DNA of 64,000 bases from Planctomyces sp. (GTDB lineage Bacteria > Planctomycetota > Planctomycetia > Planctomycetales > Planctomycetaceae): the NCBI GenBank assembly GCA_016795105.1, contig JAEUIH010000003.1:124001-188000 (forward strand). The letters are read 5' to 3'. The notes beneath the pieces were generated by a model that saw nothing but the letters and a program-made list of their open reading frames with translations, was not told the origin of the DNA and searched no databases. Shown piece by piece: positions 17,862 to 27,793 of this stretch; the first letter of the stretch is position 1, and each line of letters starts with the position of its first letter. Position numbers and translations under genes: made by a program.

Positions 17862-19910
17862 TCAGGCATGTGTCATCGGCGCGGGTGGCGCGGCAACAAC
17901 AGGATGTTTCACCTGAGCCAGAACGGGAGCGGCCTGAGACGATGCAGGTGCTGGCTCAAGGTAGCGATCTTCTTTAGGCGTCCAGCCTGCCGAGAGCTGA
18001 ACAACCGCAGAGATCGCGAGTGCCCAGGTTGTTCCAAGGGATTCCGGAAAGCTGATGATGGCTGTGAGGATGGCTCCGAGTACGAAAGTGACCAGTGTTG
18101 AAGAGATACGGAACCGTGACTTGCGGAAACTGTCGATTTGCCACCACCAGCGTCGCGACAGGAACAACAGTCCAAAGAACAGCATAAAGCCGGCCATTGT
18201 TGGTGTTCCGTTTGCATCAGAGATTTGCAGCTTTCCAAGTTGAAGAACCATGTCCGGGTGTCCGCTCTGTGATCTCAGGAGTGAATTCTCAGAGAGCATC
18301 AGGAAGTTGCTGAGAAGCCATGCAGCACCACCCACGCCGATCCCGAGACCTCCCTGAGTGATTCTGCGAATGACGGTGTCGCCCGCATTTCCTTCCCAGA
18401 GCTTCGCCGGAATGATCAGCGACCAGGCGGCAATCAGGGTGACTGTTCCGAAGTAGACGACGGTCGCTGTTTCCGGCAGGATGCCAGTCGCAAAATGAAT
18501 TGCGGTTGTTACAAGTGCTACGGCGAACATCGCCATGACGAGTGACGAAACGAGATCACTGGCCCGCTGTCCTCGGGGGATCTGCCTTGCTGTCGCAGGA
18601 GTATAACTTGGGGGGACGACAACAGCTGCAGGTCGAGGCGGCTGGTAAACAGCCTGAGGCCTTCCGTGAGGATTTGGCGAGACAGGATGAACTGCAGGTC
18701 GGGGAACTGCCGGGATGAAGTCCGAATCGGCCGGTGTTTCAATTCCAGTCCCTGGAGCCCCGAACAGCCTGCACCATGCCTTCCATGCGACAAACGCGAA
18801 GCCGCCAACAACAGCGCCTGCTCCGACTGAACGGATGGCGCCGAGTTCAAGAATCATGATGAAGGCGGTTCCGCCCAGGATCCATTTGATGGGGGTCGGA
18901 ACGCGATCATTCCAGAACTGCGATAGTGGCTGCCACGAACCTTTGACTCCGGCAAGCGAACGTTCTCTTGCATCGCGTCCGCGTTCGAGTGATGCCTTCA
19001 GTGGGTGGGGTGCTGGCGCTGCACCACGAGGAGCAGGCGCAGCGGCTCGCGGTGCTGTTCGGACAGGTTCAGGTTTTCGCTGCGGTGCAGCATCAACTAC
19101 TGCGCCAGTCATCCCGCCCGCAGCTTCGCGGAAGCGGCGTTCAAGCTCATCCACATCACCGATACGTTTCGTCGGGTCTTTTTCAAGAGCAGCTGCGATG
19201 ACTGAACGCAGTTCTACCGGAAGAACGGTGAGATCAGGTTCTGCGGTGAGATGCTTCATCAGGATTTCGGCCGTTGTTTCCCCATCAAAGGGAACTCGAC
19301 CTGTCAGCATCTCGTAAAGCATCACACCCATGGCATAAATGTCGACCTCGCGACCATATCGACCGCGGGCAACTTCCGGAGCCATGTAATAGACGGTTCC
19401 GACACTCTGAGTTTGAGCGCTGCGGCGACTTTCCGAAATGTATTTGGAAAGTCCCACGTCGCCGATTTTGACAACACCATCATCAGAAAAGACGTTTGCC
19501 GGTTTCAGGTCACGATGCACGATTCCTCGATCATGCAGAAAACTCAGGCCAGCCGCCATTCCGGACAGCCAGAAGAGCAGTTCCCTGATGGGCATGCCGG
19601 CCGGATGATCCTGCATTACATCATACAGTCCGCGTCCACCGACATACTCCATGACAATCCAGTGGTCCTTGTCGGAGTCCTGGCGGATGTCAAAGATAGT
19701 GACGAGGTTCGGGTGCTTAAGATTCAGGCACTGTGAAACGCCTCGGAGTTCCACATCGAGATTATTATTCAGCAGCTTAAGGGCAACTTCTTTGCCCGCA
19801 TCGCTCAGCGCATAGTACACCTCGCCAAATCCACCCCGATGAATGGCACGCTTAATCGTGTAGCCATCCAGTGGTCTCGTTTCCGGTGCAAAGGTGAACT
19901 TCATGATCAT
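17862..19910 (-). CDS. Membrane-anchored Ser/Thr protein kinase
   Basis: A 682-residue Hanks-type kinase. The N-terminal domain (about 15-270) shows the Gly loop HRGGFGEVYYA, VALKLL with the ATP-binding Lys, the catalytic loop HRDLKPANV, and VGTVYYMAPEV. The DFG magnesium motif reads DVG (KIGDVGLSKY). A Pro/Ala linker follows (about 275-330), then several hydrophobic helices, so the kinase domain is cytoplasmic and tethered. No PASTA or other recognisable sensor domain follows. It is 64 bases downstream of the FHA gene on the same strand, a natural writer-reader pair. ATG 19910 is used; another in-frame ATG lies two codons on. Confidence 0.9.
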   Translation of the reverse strand: MIMKFTFAPETRPLDGYTIKRAIHRGGFGEVYYALSDAGKEVALKLLNNNLDVELRGVSQCLNLKHPNLVTIFDIRQDSDKDHWIVMEYVGGRGLYDVMQDHPAGMPIRELLFWLSGMAAGLSFLHDRGIVHRDLKPANVFSDDGVVKIGDVGLSKYISESRRSAQTQSVGTVYYMAPEVARGRYGREVDIYAMGVMLYEMLTGRVPFDGETTAEILMKHLTAEPDLTVLPVELRSVIAAALEKDPTKRIGDVDELERRFREAAGGMTGAVVDAAPQRKPEPVRTAPRAAAPAPRGAAPAPHPLKASLERGRDARERSLAGVKGSWQPLSQFWNDRVPTPIKWILGGTAFIMILELGAIRSVGAGAVVGGFAFVAWKAWCRLFGAPGTGIETPADSDFIPAVPRPAVHPVSPNPHGRPQAVYQPPRPAAVVVPPSYTPATARQIPRGQRASDLVSSLVMAMFAVALVTTAIHFATGILPETATVVYFGTVTLIAAWSLIIPAKLWEGNAGDTVIRRITQGGLGIGVGGAAWLLSNFLMLSENSLLRSQSGHPDMVLQLGKLQISDANGTPTMAGFMLFFGLLFLSRRWWWQIDSFRKSRFRISSTLVTFVLGAILTAIISFPESLGTTWALAISAVVQLSAGWTPKEDRYLEPAPASSQAAPVLAQVKHPVVAAPPAPMTHA

Positions 19911-19974
19911 CAATCCAATACAGTGACTTCAAACCGAATATACATGATGGCAGGAGGCCGCGATTCTGTCTGCC

Positions 19975-20682
19975 CTATTTCTTCAATCGCTCGATCCGAA
20001 ATCGAAATTCTTCTCCGCTGACAATATCCCCGTCCTGAAGCTCGGCTGTCTCCCGAACTCGATTTTCATTCACCCGAAATGCCATCTTGGAACGACATCG
20101 GAGTTTTCCGTCCTGCCAGAACAGTACCATGAGTTCCGGCCATTCCGGACAGCAAATATGGTGGTCTCGCCGGGGCCCCAGTAAACAGTTGTCCGTCATC
20201 AGGATGATACCATTCACGGACTGGGCAGGGCGATGGGGGCTTTCAAAATCGAGGATTGCTGATCCGCTCAGGACATTTGGCACCCGAAATCCCAGTCGAA
20301 CTCGCTCTCCGAGTCGAATTTCGTCACCAGTCTTCAGGAGTCCTCGTTCTCCAATTGTCTTTCCGGAAACAACGACCGGGGCGTGAGGCTGGATGAACCA
20401 ATCTTCGGCCTGGCGAAGGATTGTGGCATGTCGCCGGGAGATATTTGCCATCAGGCAGACATCAGCGGATGGATGTTCGAGAGTCGGACCGCCAACAAGG
20501 AAGCTGTTACCAATGCACAGCTGCCACGCGCCGACGCCGTCTATCCACAACATATAGCGTTCGCACTGGCTGGTCCAGGTGGTCATCTCATTGCCTGTTT
20601 TTGTTTCTTGCAGAAGCTGAGCATCCGGAATGCAGGTTTCGCACAGCCATGAATTTAAGACTCTGCCCGACATGCTCGTCAT
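19975..20682 (-). CDS. FHA-domain protein
   Basis: A 235-residue protein. Residues about 55-140 match the forkhead-associated fold that binds phosphothreonine: IGNSFLVGGP, then DVCLMANISRRHATILRQAEDW, then the GKTIGERGLLKTGDEIRLGERV turn. The SRRHA pattern supplies the usual Ser/Arg/His ligand contacts. A second half (about 145-235) repeats a weaker beta pattern (CLLGPRRDHHICC ... LQDGDIVSGEEFRFRIERL) that may be a degenerate second FHA domain. It sits between the coiled-coil gene and the kinase gene, all on the minus strand. Confidence 0.8.
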   Translation of the reverse strand: MTSMSGRVLNSWLCETCIPDAQLLQETKTGNEMTTWTSQCERYMLWIDGVGAWQLCIGNSFLVGGPTLEHPSADVCLMANISRRHATILRQAEDWFIQPHAPVVVSGKTIGERGLLKTGDEIRLGERVRLGFRVPNVLSGSAILDFESPHRPAQSVNGIILMTDNCLLGPRRDHHICCPEWPELMVLFWQDGKLRCRSKMAFRVNENRVRETAELQDGDIVSGEEFRFRIERLKK

Positions 20683-20751
20683 ACCTCATGATTCTCGTGA
20701 ACCGTATCCACTATTCACAACCGGTTGCCAGGCTGATCCTGGACAGGACAC

Positions 20752-20792
20752 CAAAAAAATGCTCCGAGCCCAAGCTAACTCGAGCCCGGAGC
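20752..20792 (-). terminator. Probable terminator downstream of the coiled-coil gene
   Basis: GCTCCG (20761-20766) pairs with CGGAGC (20787-20792), with further pairing inside. On the minus strand it is followed by seven T (20753-20759). It stands about 75 bases after the stop of the coiled-coil protein and before the FHA gene. Confidence 0.7.
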
Positions 20793-20865
20793 CACGTGTG
20801 TCCCGGTTGTCGCAGGCGTCCTCCCTGCGTTGTTCTGGTTTCAGCGGGTCTGTTGAACAGACCTC

Positions 20866-21684
20866 TCAGATTGATGAATCGGTGGAAGATTCAGCAACTG
20901 CATCGCCGGTTTCGATTCCGAAGTGAGAGTCAATCTCTCCGAGGATATTGCCGGTTTCAGCAGGCGTCTCTTCGTCTACTGGAATTCGTCCCAGGACCTG
21001 GCCTTCTGTCTCGAGGACAGACTGGCGTACGTCCAGAGAATGTTCGAGGTCGCGAATCATCTTCTCTACATGGGCCAGCTTCGAATCATCAAGCTCGATC
21101 GAGTTGATGGTTTCAGCAGCCTGAACCTGCTTCAGCTTGGCTTCAAGCTGAGCAACCTTGACGACCAGATCCTGCTTGCGTGAAAGCATAGTGTCCAGTC
21201 GCTTCTGGTTGGCTCGAAGAGTATCCTTCTGAGCCTGCAGAATCTGATGATCTCGCTTCACTGTTTCTTCCAGAGCTCTGTAAGAATCGAATCGTTGTGA
21301 CAGATCCGATTCCACTTCACCGCGGGTATAGGACACAGCCTTGTAGGTGTACATGTCTTTGCCACTGTCGAGATCCGTTCGCAGTGCGAGGATCGCATCC
21401 TTCTGGCGATTCAGGTTCGTTTCTTTTTCCGCGATCTCTCGTTCCATGTCGCGGATGTCGACAGACTGTTCTGCGACAATTGTCAGATGCCGTCGAATCT
21501 CAGGCATCAGATTTGTGACTTCGCCACGAATTCGGCCAAGCTCGAATTCCGGTGCAATCTCGGATTTCACTGCCTGTCGAACATTTGAACCGAACGTTCG
21601 AAGGTAGCTCAGCGAGTCTGACCCAAAAATCATGCCTGCCGCAATTCCAGCGACCAGCGTTCCTGCAACAATCTTCTTCAACAT
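20866..21684 (-). CDS. Coiled-coil protein with N-terminal membrane anchor, unknown function
   Basis: A 272-residue protein. ATG 21684 follows GAGGAG at suitable spacing and begins with an anchor (MLKKIVAGTLVAGIAAGMIFG). Residues about 45-225 are long charged helices with heptad spacing (for example DMEREIAEKETNLNRQKDAI and KQDLVVKVAQLEAKLKQV), followed by an acidic tail. I recognise no family. It is the first gene of the kinase/FHA strand run, although the terminator after it implies partly separate expression. Confidence 0.65.
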   Translation of the reverse strand: MLKKIVAGTLVAGIAAGMIFGSDSLSYLRTFGSNVRQAVKSEIAPEFELGRIRGEVTNLMPEIRRHLTIVAEQSVDIRDMEREIAEKETNLNRQKDAILALRTDLDSGKDMYTYKAVSYTRGEVESDLSQRFDSYRALEETVKRDHQILQAQKDTLRANQKRLDTMLSRKQDLVVKVAQLEAKLKQVQAAETINSIELDDSKLAHVEKMIRDLEHSLDVRQSVLETEGQVLGRIPVDEETPAETGNILGEIDSHFGIETGDAVAESSTDSSI

Positions 21685-21883
21685 CTCTCTATTCTCCTCA
21701 CCGGGGGACCACACATGTGATTTTGCGAGTCCACTCCTCGCATCACGGGGACGTTGTTCGCGGCCTGTTTGGGAATCCTGGATGGTTTCTGTCGATTTTC
21801 TTCCGATTTTTTAAACCGACCTCCGCAAGTCCTCGTTTCAGTACTCCATAGTCCGATGTGACTGATCTGAAAGGATTTACGCT

Positions 21884-22219
21884 GTGAACACTCTCATGAA
21901 ATCTGAAACAGAAAGCCCTAAAACCCTGGAGATTGTCGAAAAAACCAATTCCGGACGTCGGCCAATTCGAGTTCGCCGATTTCTTGTTGGCCTGCTGCTG
22001 TCCGTCACCGGAATCGCAGCCATTCTGATTGTCGCATCGAGCACATTACGACTTCATCAGCTGGGAAAGGAAATCGCCCTGCCCATCGTGGCATCTGGCA
22101 TTCTGCTGGGAATTTTGCTGCTTGGTGGTGGTTTCGGTGTGATGGCTGCCGCTGCTGGCAGTGGTGATGAGTCTGAATTCGATCGACTGATGAATGCAGA
22201 TGGGAATAAAACTGCCTGA
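21884..22219 (+). CDS. Small two-helix membrane protein, unknown function
   Basis: A 111-residue protein. GTG 21884 is preceded by AAGGA with an 8-base spacer; ATG 21896 is the alternative. An Arg-rich segment (RRPIRVRRF) leads into two helices (LVGLLLSVTGIAAILIV and IVASGILLGILLLGGGFGVMAAAA). No family recognised. It diverges from the coiled-coil gene. Confidence 0.6.
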   Translation: MNTLMKSETESPKTLEIVEKTNSGRRPIRVRRFLVGLLLSVTGIAAILIVASSTLRLHQLGKEIALPIVASGILLGILLLGGGFGVMAAAAGSGDESEFDRLMNADGNKTA

Positions 22220-22312
22220 CAGGACATACGCTGTTTCCCGTCCTACAATCCTCGTTTCCAGGCATCCGATTTTGTGATCAGCCGGGTCAGGAACAGGACG
22301 GGAGACAGAATA

Positions 22313-22786
22313 ATGAACGTAAATGATCGGCAGATGCCTGATGAGATTGAACGGTCGGTCGCTCGAGAAATCGTGAAGAGCGTTGATCGGCTTGTACTGG
22401 AGGCCATCGCAGCAACTCGACCAATCGAGGTTGACCCATGGCGTTCGAGGCTGTTCGAGCTCTTTGTAACAGCGGACGGCGCAGGTCTGGTTCGAGATGA
22501 CCGTGAAACTCCGGTCGATTTCGATGAAGACGACCCCGATGAAACGGATCTTTCCTCAGACAGCTTATGTCGGTTGCTGGCCGGCCGATGGGGTCTTGAT
22601 CTCGCAGCCCGCGAATCCGCAGCCACCCAGAAACGTCTCCCTCAGGATCAACTCGACCGCATGAGAGCTCTCTGGTCGGTGATGCGAATGTGGATGGAAT
22701 GGTCCTACGCGTGGAAACGCTGGGCCGAATTCCACAGGGCGCCCGAAGGTGACGACAGAAGTTCTGGCGTAGTGGGTCTGCCGTAA
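22313..22786 (+). CDS. Hypothetical acidic protein
   Basis: A 157-residue soluble protein with no family I recognise. ATG 22313 has GGGAGA at good spacing and is preferred over the upstream GTG at 22274. The middle is acidic (VDFDEDDPDETDLSSD) and the end is rich in Trp (LWSVMRMWMEWSYAWKRWAEF). It follows the small membrane gene by 93 bases. Confidence 0.55.
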   Translation: MNVNDRQMPDEIERSVAREIVKSVDRLVLEAIAATRPIEVDPWRSRLFELFVTADGAGLVRDDRETPVDFDEDDPDETDLSSDSLCRLLAGRWGLDLAARESAATQKRLPQDQLDRMRALWSVMRMWMEWSYAWKRWAEFHRAPEGDDRSSGVVGLP

Positions 22787-23206
22787 ATTGCCCAGCGCGG
22801 CTTCGCTTCGCTCAGCCGCAACCAAGTTCAGTCGAGGGAATCGAGCAGTTGCCTGAATTCGAATCGCAGGCAGGGTTGGCGTTTTTGACCACGAAAGACG
22901 CGAAAGGGGCGGACCGGGGGACTCGTCATCACGGCGGAGCGTGATGAGTACTTTTGTCTGTCTTTCGTGGTTACCAATCAGGCTGGCTACACGCAGGATG
23001 CAGTCGGAATCAGCGCACTGCAATCCCCGGTGCGCAAAATGCCAGCACCAAACAAACTACGCAACTCACCGTTTAAAAGTCTTTGCGGCTCGAAAAGAAT
23101 TCAACTGTTAGTAGTACAACATGCGATCGGTCCTGTACTCTGTTCACTCGTCAGGAATTCTTTGTCTGAGGATTCCCGCTTCACAAAAACGCACAGGAGT
23201 TTCCAG
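22787..23206. repeat. Intergenic region with nested inverted repeat
   Basis: 420 bases without a gene. Outer arms ACCACGAAAGA (22888-22898) and TCTTTCGTGGT (22961-22971) are perfect. Inside them a second pair, TCATCACG (22926-22933) and CGTGATGA (22940-22947), forms its own hairpin. The nested structure resembles dispersed repeat elements rather than a terminator, as no U-run follows. Confidence 0.6.
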
Positions 23207-24385
23207 ATGGGACCATCCGCAGAAGTCACACGTCGAGATTTCTTCAAGACATCAACGGTTGCTGGAATTGCTGCTGCGGGAGTGATTCGGGAAACTCTTG
23301 CAGCGGAGGCTGTGATCCGATCCGCACCCGTCATTCGAGTTGGCTTGATTGGATGCGGGAGTGTTTCCGGTGTGTATCTTCCGCAGCTCGCAAAGAGCTC
23401 ATACGCTAAAGTCGTAAGTGTTTGTGATCGAATCTTTGAACGCGCAGAACAGCGAGCAACTGAACACGGTGTGGCGAACAAGTATCGAGACATCGATTCA
23501 ATGCTTGCCGGCGCTGAATTCGATTTGCTGATCAACACTACGGATATGCAGGAACATGAGGCCATTAATCGTAAGGCGGTCGCTGCAGGAAAGCACATCT
23601 GGAGCGAGAAGCCGATTGCGAATACTCTGGAGGCCGGCCAGCAGATTGTCGCCGATGCGAAGAAGAAAGAGTTGCGTATTTGGGGGGCACCAGTCGTTGT
23701 GTTGAGTCCGCAGTTTGAGTTCATGGCGAAAACCCTTGCCTCCGGGAAATTAGGTCGGATCGCCGCCGCTCATGCTCACTACGGTCATGAAGGCCCGGGC
23801 TGGTCCGCGTTCTTCTATCAGGAACGAGGCGGCAGTATGCCGGATCTGGGTGTGTACAACCTCACAAGTCTCACTGGTTTGCTGGGACCAGTTCGAGCAG
23901 TCACCGCTATGACCAGCATCGTGACACCGACACGCAACATTGACCGCGTTGGGGAAATTAAAGTCACTGAAGAAGACAATGCCATGGTTCTGATGGACCA
24001 TGGAAACGGAGTGATTTCGCACATGCAGTGTGGCTTCAACTATTTCAACCCGCATGGTCATGGCGGTGCGGGTGAAAGTCGTCACACAATTGAGATTGTG
24101 GGATCACAGGGCTACATGGGGCTCGTGGGCTACGACTGGGAACCTCTTGGCGTCGACGTTGCCACAATGGATGAGCCCAAACTCCAGCGTTCTGCTACAG
24201 ATGCTGACGGCTATGTCTGGCAGATGGGGGCGAACGTTGTCTGCGAATGTCTTGCGACAGGGAAAGAGCCTCAGTTTACGGCAGAGCACGCTCTTCATGT
24301 CGTTGAGATCATTACAGCGGCCCGTGAGTCTCAGCGTACAGGGCGACGTGTTGAGCTCAAATCCACTTTCAAATGGCCATTGTAA
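23207..24385 (+). CDS. Gfo/Idh/MocA family oxidoreductase with Tat signal
   Basis: A 392-residue NAD(P)-dependent oxidoreductase. ATG 23207 follows AGGAG with a 7-base spacer; the upstream 80 codons of open frame are not protein-like. The N-terminus is a Tat signal (VTRRDFFKTSTVAGIAAAGVI), so it is exported folded with its cofactor. The Rossmann motif is VGLIGCGSVSGVY, and SEKPIANTLEAG carries the conserved EKP Lys. The C-terminal alpha/beta domain includes GGSMPDLGVYNL. Sugar or inositol derivatives are the usual substrates; the specific one cannot be told. Confidence 0.88.
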   Translation: MGPSAEVTRRDFFKTSTVAGIAAAGVIRETLAAEAVIRSAPVIRVGLIGCGSVSGVYLPQLAKSSYAKVVSVCDRIFERAEQRATEHGVANKYRDIDSMLAGAEFDLLINTTDMQEHEAINRKAVAAGKHIWSEKPIANTLEAGQQIVADAKKKELRIWGAPVVVLSPQFEFMAKTLASGKLGRIAAAHAHYGHEGPGWSAFFYQERGGSMPDLGVYNLTSLTGLLGPVRAVTAMTSIVTPTRNIDRVGEIKVTEEDNAMVLMDHGNGVISHMQCGFNYFNPHGHGGAGESRHTIEIVGSQGYMGLVGYDWEPLGVDVATMDEPKLQRSATDADGYVWQMGANVVCECLATGKEPQFTAEHALHVVEIITAARESQRTGRRVELKSTFKWPL

Positions 24386-24495
24386 GGTGACTTGTCTGCA
24401 ATCTCATCAGGGACGTCAGAGCAGATTCACAGCCACTTTATTATTAACCCAGCCACCTTATCATCAACGATGAACTCAGCTTCTCAATGGTGGGC

Positions 24496-25965
24496 TCAGT
24501 GAGCATCACTGGTTTCCGCCAGACCTGTCAGACGAGTCACCAATTCTGCGAGGAACGCTTCAGAGTCGGCGGATGTCATTACGGTGCCGTCGGTTCGAAG
24601 GTGAACCGTCATCTGTCCGCCATACTCCCCAATCGTGACTGCTGCTCGGGTGTTTGGTCGAACGGGAGCCACGCCCCAGATGTCTTCCACGACTACATCT
24701 CCAGCGACCCACTGGCCTGATTCCAGCGGAAACCGGCCGCTGAATCGGCGGCGGATATCACCAACGTTTGCTAATACAACGGTACAAAAGCAGGACTTCA
24801 GACCGAGCAGTAGTCGCAGAGCGCCGGGGAGTTTTCGGAGTACGCGAATGCACTTCAGGAAGACGATACCTTCGCGATTGTAAAGCACATCGCCTGTCTG
24901 TTCGTGGATGGATTTGGCGAGTGCTTCAGGATCGCTGCATTCGGAAACGCGACGTGTTATAAACGCATAGCTGACCAGATTTGTAGCCGGCATTCGGTCA
25001 TGTTCAGCAGAACGCATACTGATTGGAACCGCCACTCGAATCCAGTCATTATTCCGAATCCCGCCGAATTTTTTGTTCCAGTCACGAATCAGCAGCATCA
25101 TTTCGCGAATGCACAGGTCATTGACTGATACGCCTGCTCCGTTTGCGGTGGCGCGCAGGGCTCTGAACACGGATCGCGGAATGACTCGAGTTCGGATCGC
25201 AACCGGGGCATTCGTGTTACTGCCTGACCCCGAAGAACCTGCCTGATTGGATCTCGTTTGCGGCGGAGCCTGAATAGGGACTGGTTTTCGGAAGATCAGT
25301 CGGGCAGCTTTGGCGAGACTCTTCCTGAGAGATCGTTTTTGTCGCTCTGCTCCGGCAGCACCGCATTCAAAACGTTCGCGGAGACGAAGCTGCTTTGGAT
25401 CGGGAAGCTGGAAGTCAGCTGATCGACCGCCGTCGGGAGTCGTCCGTCGACTGTAGAAAGCAAACACTTCGCCGATGAACTGAAGACCTCCAAGCCCATC
25501 GCAGCAGGCATGGTGGAGATAGAAGACAACCCGACTTTTCAATTCGGACTGTTGAACAAGTATTTGAATTCCGCATTCCCGCGTGAGGTCAATCGCTCGA
25601 ATTGGAAGCAGTTCGTCAAATTCTTCAGCGGCTGCCGAATATTGACCGTGAGTCGATTGAATCGTTTGCCATTCGACAGGCCACGTCGTTTGCTGTGAAA
25701 GCACCCAGCAGGCACCCTTGCCAGGCAAAGTCCGTATGTGTGAACGGAAGAGCGGATTTGCAGAAATGGCAGCGTCGATAGACTGTTGGAAGTCGCTTCT
25801 TTGCAGAGTGCCTGCAACTGTGACGACCATCACAAACACCATCGGGTGTGATGGTCGGTCATCAACGTGCATGTAATATTCAAAATCAGAGAGTGGCAGC
25901 GGGAACACCGGGAGCGAATCAGTGCGCCCAGCCTGCATGTCTTGCTCAACCAATGTGCTGGACAT
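24496..25965 (-). CDS. WS/DGAT-like (condensation-fold) acyltransferase
   Basis: A 489-residue protein of the chloramphenicol-acetyltransferase/condensation superfamily. The catalytic HHxxxDG motif is present as HHACCDG near residue 151. The N-terminus (SDFEYYMHVDDRPSHPMVFVMVVTVAG) has the D-rich opening of wax ester synthase/diacylglycerol acyltransferases, and VPISMRSAEHDRMPATNLVSYAF the second conserved block. It lacks strong similarity to classical WS/DGAT in the middle, where a Ser/Gly/Asn-rich linker lies. Activity on acyl-CoA and an alcohol acceptor is the family expectation, not shown here. Confidence 0.75.
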   Translation of the reverse strand: MSSTLVEQDMQAGRTDSLPVFPLPLSDFEYYMHVDDRPSHPMVFVMVVTVAGTLQRSDFQQSIDAAISANPLFRSHIRTLPGKGACWVLSQQTTWPVEWQTIQSTHGQYSAAAEEFDELLPIRAIDLTRECGIQILVQQSELKSRVVFYLHHACCDGLGGLQFIGEVFAFYSRRTTPDGGRSADFQLPDPKQLRLRERFECGAAGAERQKRSLRKSLAKAARLIFRKPVPIQAPPQTRSNQAGSSGSGSNTNAPVAIRTRVIPRSVFRALRATANGAGVSVNDLCIREMMLLIRDWNKKFGGIRNNDWIRVAVPISMRSAEHDRMPATNLVSYAFITRRVSECSDPEALAKSIHEQTGDVLYNREGIVFLKCIRVLRKLPGALRLLLGLKSCFCTVVLANVGDIRRRFSGRFPLESGQWVAGDVVVEDIWGVAPVRPNTRAAVTIGEYGGQMTVHLRTDGTVMTSADSEAFLAELVTRLTGLAETSDAH

Positions 25966-26149
25966 GTTTTGCCACCCCGCTACGTGCTGCGACCCGTTGA
26001 GTGCTGCGACCGGTTTTGTAACTGCTGTGTTGACTGCCTGCTCACAGCAGAGTCACACACAGGCAATTTCGGCCGTTCCCCGTTGCCGACGATAGTCTAA
26101 GCTGACGGGAGATCCATCGGAACAGTTTTTCAGGAAACGGTTTCGAGTT

Positions 26150-26653
26150 TCATCCGGCTGTTAACGGTTTTGGGACGGCATTTTCGAGCTGTAGCAGTGT
26201 CATTTTGTTATGAAGGCCACCACCGTAACCAACCAGTTGACCGTTTGTACCGATGATGCGGTGGCAGGGGACAATAATGGAAATAGGGTTTTTGCCGTTT
26301 GCCATGCCGACTGCCCGGCTTGCTGTAGGTTGCCCGATCGCCTTTGCAATCTCACCATAACTGGCTGTGACTCCGTATGGAACTTTCAGCAGAGCCCGCC
26401 AGACCTTCTTCTGGAAATCCGTTCCATCGGCATCGAGGCGGACTGTGAAGGATGTGAGTTTCTTTTTGAAATATGCTTTGAGCTGGTCTGCAATTTCCCG
26501 AAAAGCCCGATCATTCTGCTGCCAGTCAGGCGCCGGTTGAATCGCTTCTGCGGAGTTGTCGCTGCTGCAGAAACGGAGGTGTTTCAGGCCATTTTCTGTG
26601 CCTGCGAGGAGGATCGGGCCAACCGGGGTGTCCGGGATGATAGTGAAGTTCAA
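26150..26653 (-). CDS. ogt: Methylated-DNA-[protein]-cysteine S-methyltransferase
   Basis: A suicide DNA-repair protein that takes the alkyl group from O6-alkylguanine. The acceptor Cys is in IIVPCHRIIG (about residue 130), preceded by the helix-turn-helix TASYGEIAKAIGQPTASRAVGMANGKNP with the Arg finger, and followed by VGYGGGLHNKMTLLQLE. TTG 26653, with CGGAG seven bases upstream, gives 167 residues, the usual family length; ATG 26707 would add 18 residues. There is no Ada-type AraC domain, so it is of the Ogt kind. It diverges from thyX. Confidence 0.9.
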   Translation of the reverse strand: MNFTIIPDTPVGPILLAGTENGLKHLRFCSSDNSAEAIQPAPDWQQNDRAFREIADQLKAYFKKKLTSFTVRLDADGTDFQKKVWRALLKVPYGVTASYGEIAKAIGQPTASRAVGMANGKNPISIIVPCHRIIGTNGQLVGYGGGLHNKMTLLQLENAVPKPLTAG

Positions 26654-26811
26654 AGTAATTCTCCGACCGAATTCCGCGGTACGTGTGATCGTCGACACGG
26701 GCCGCATTTCAAAAAGCTCACGTCATTGGAATCCGAGAGGCGAAGATCCTACAGTTCGCCACCATCTTTCACTTTTCTGATTTTGACAATACTTGCGAAG
26801 TTCTTCCAGCT

Positions 26812-27747
<936 letters not shown>

Positions 27748-27793
27748 TCGGAAACACAGCGACGAATCGAGACAGTAGTGAAGCACAACAGCG

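Noticed and set aside
18715-19317. 200-codon plus-strand frame rich in Ala/Arg/Ser
   Set aside because: Antisense to the kinase gene; its composition reflects the codon bias of the opposite strand.
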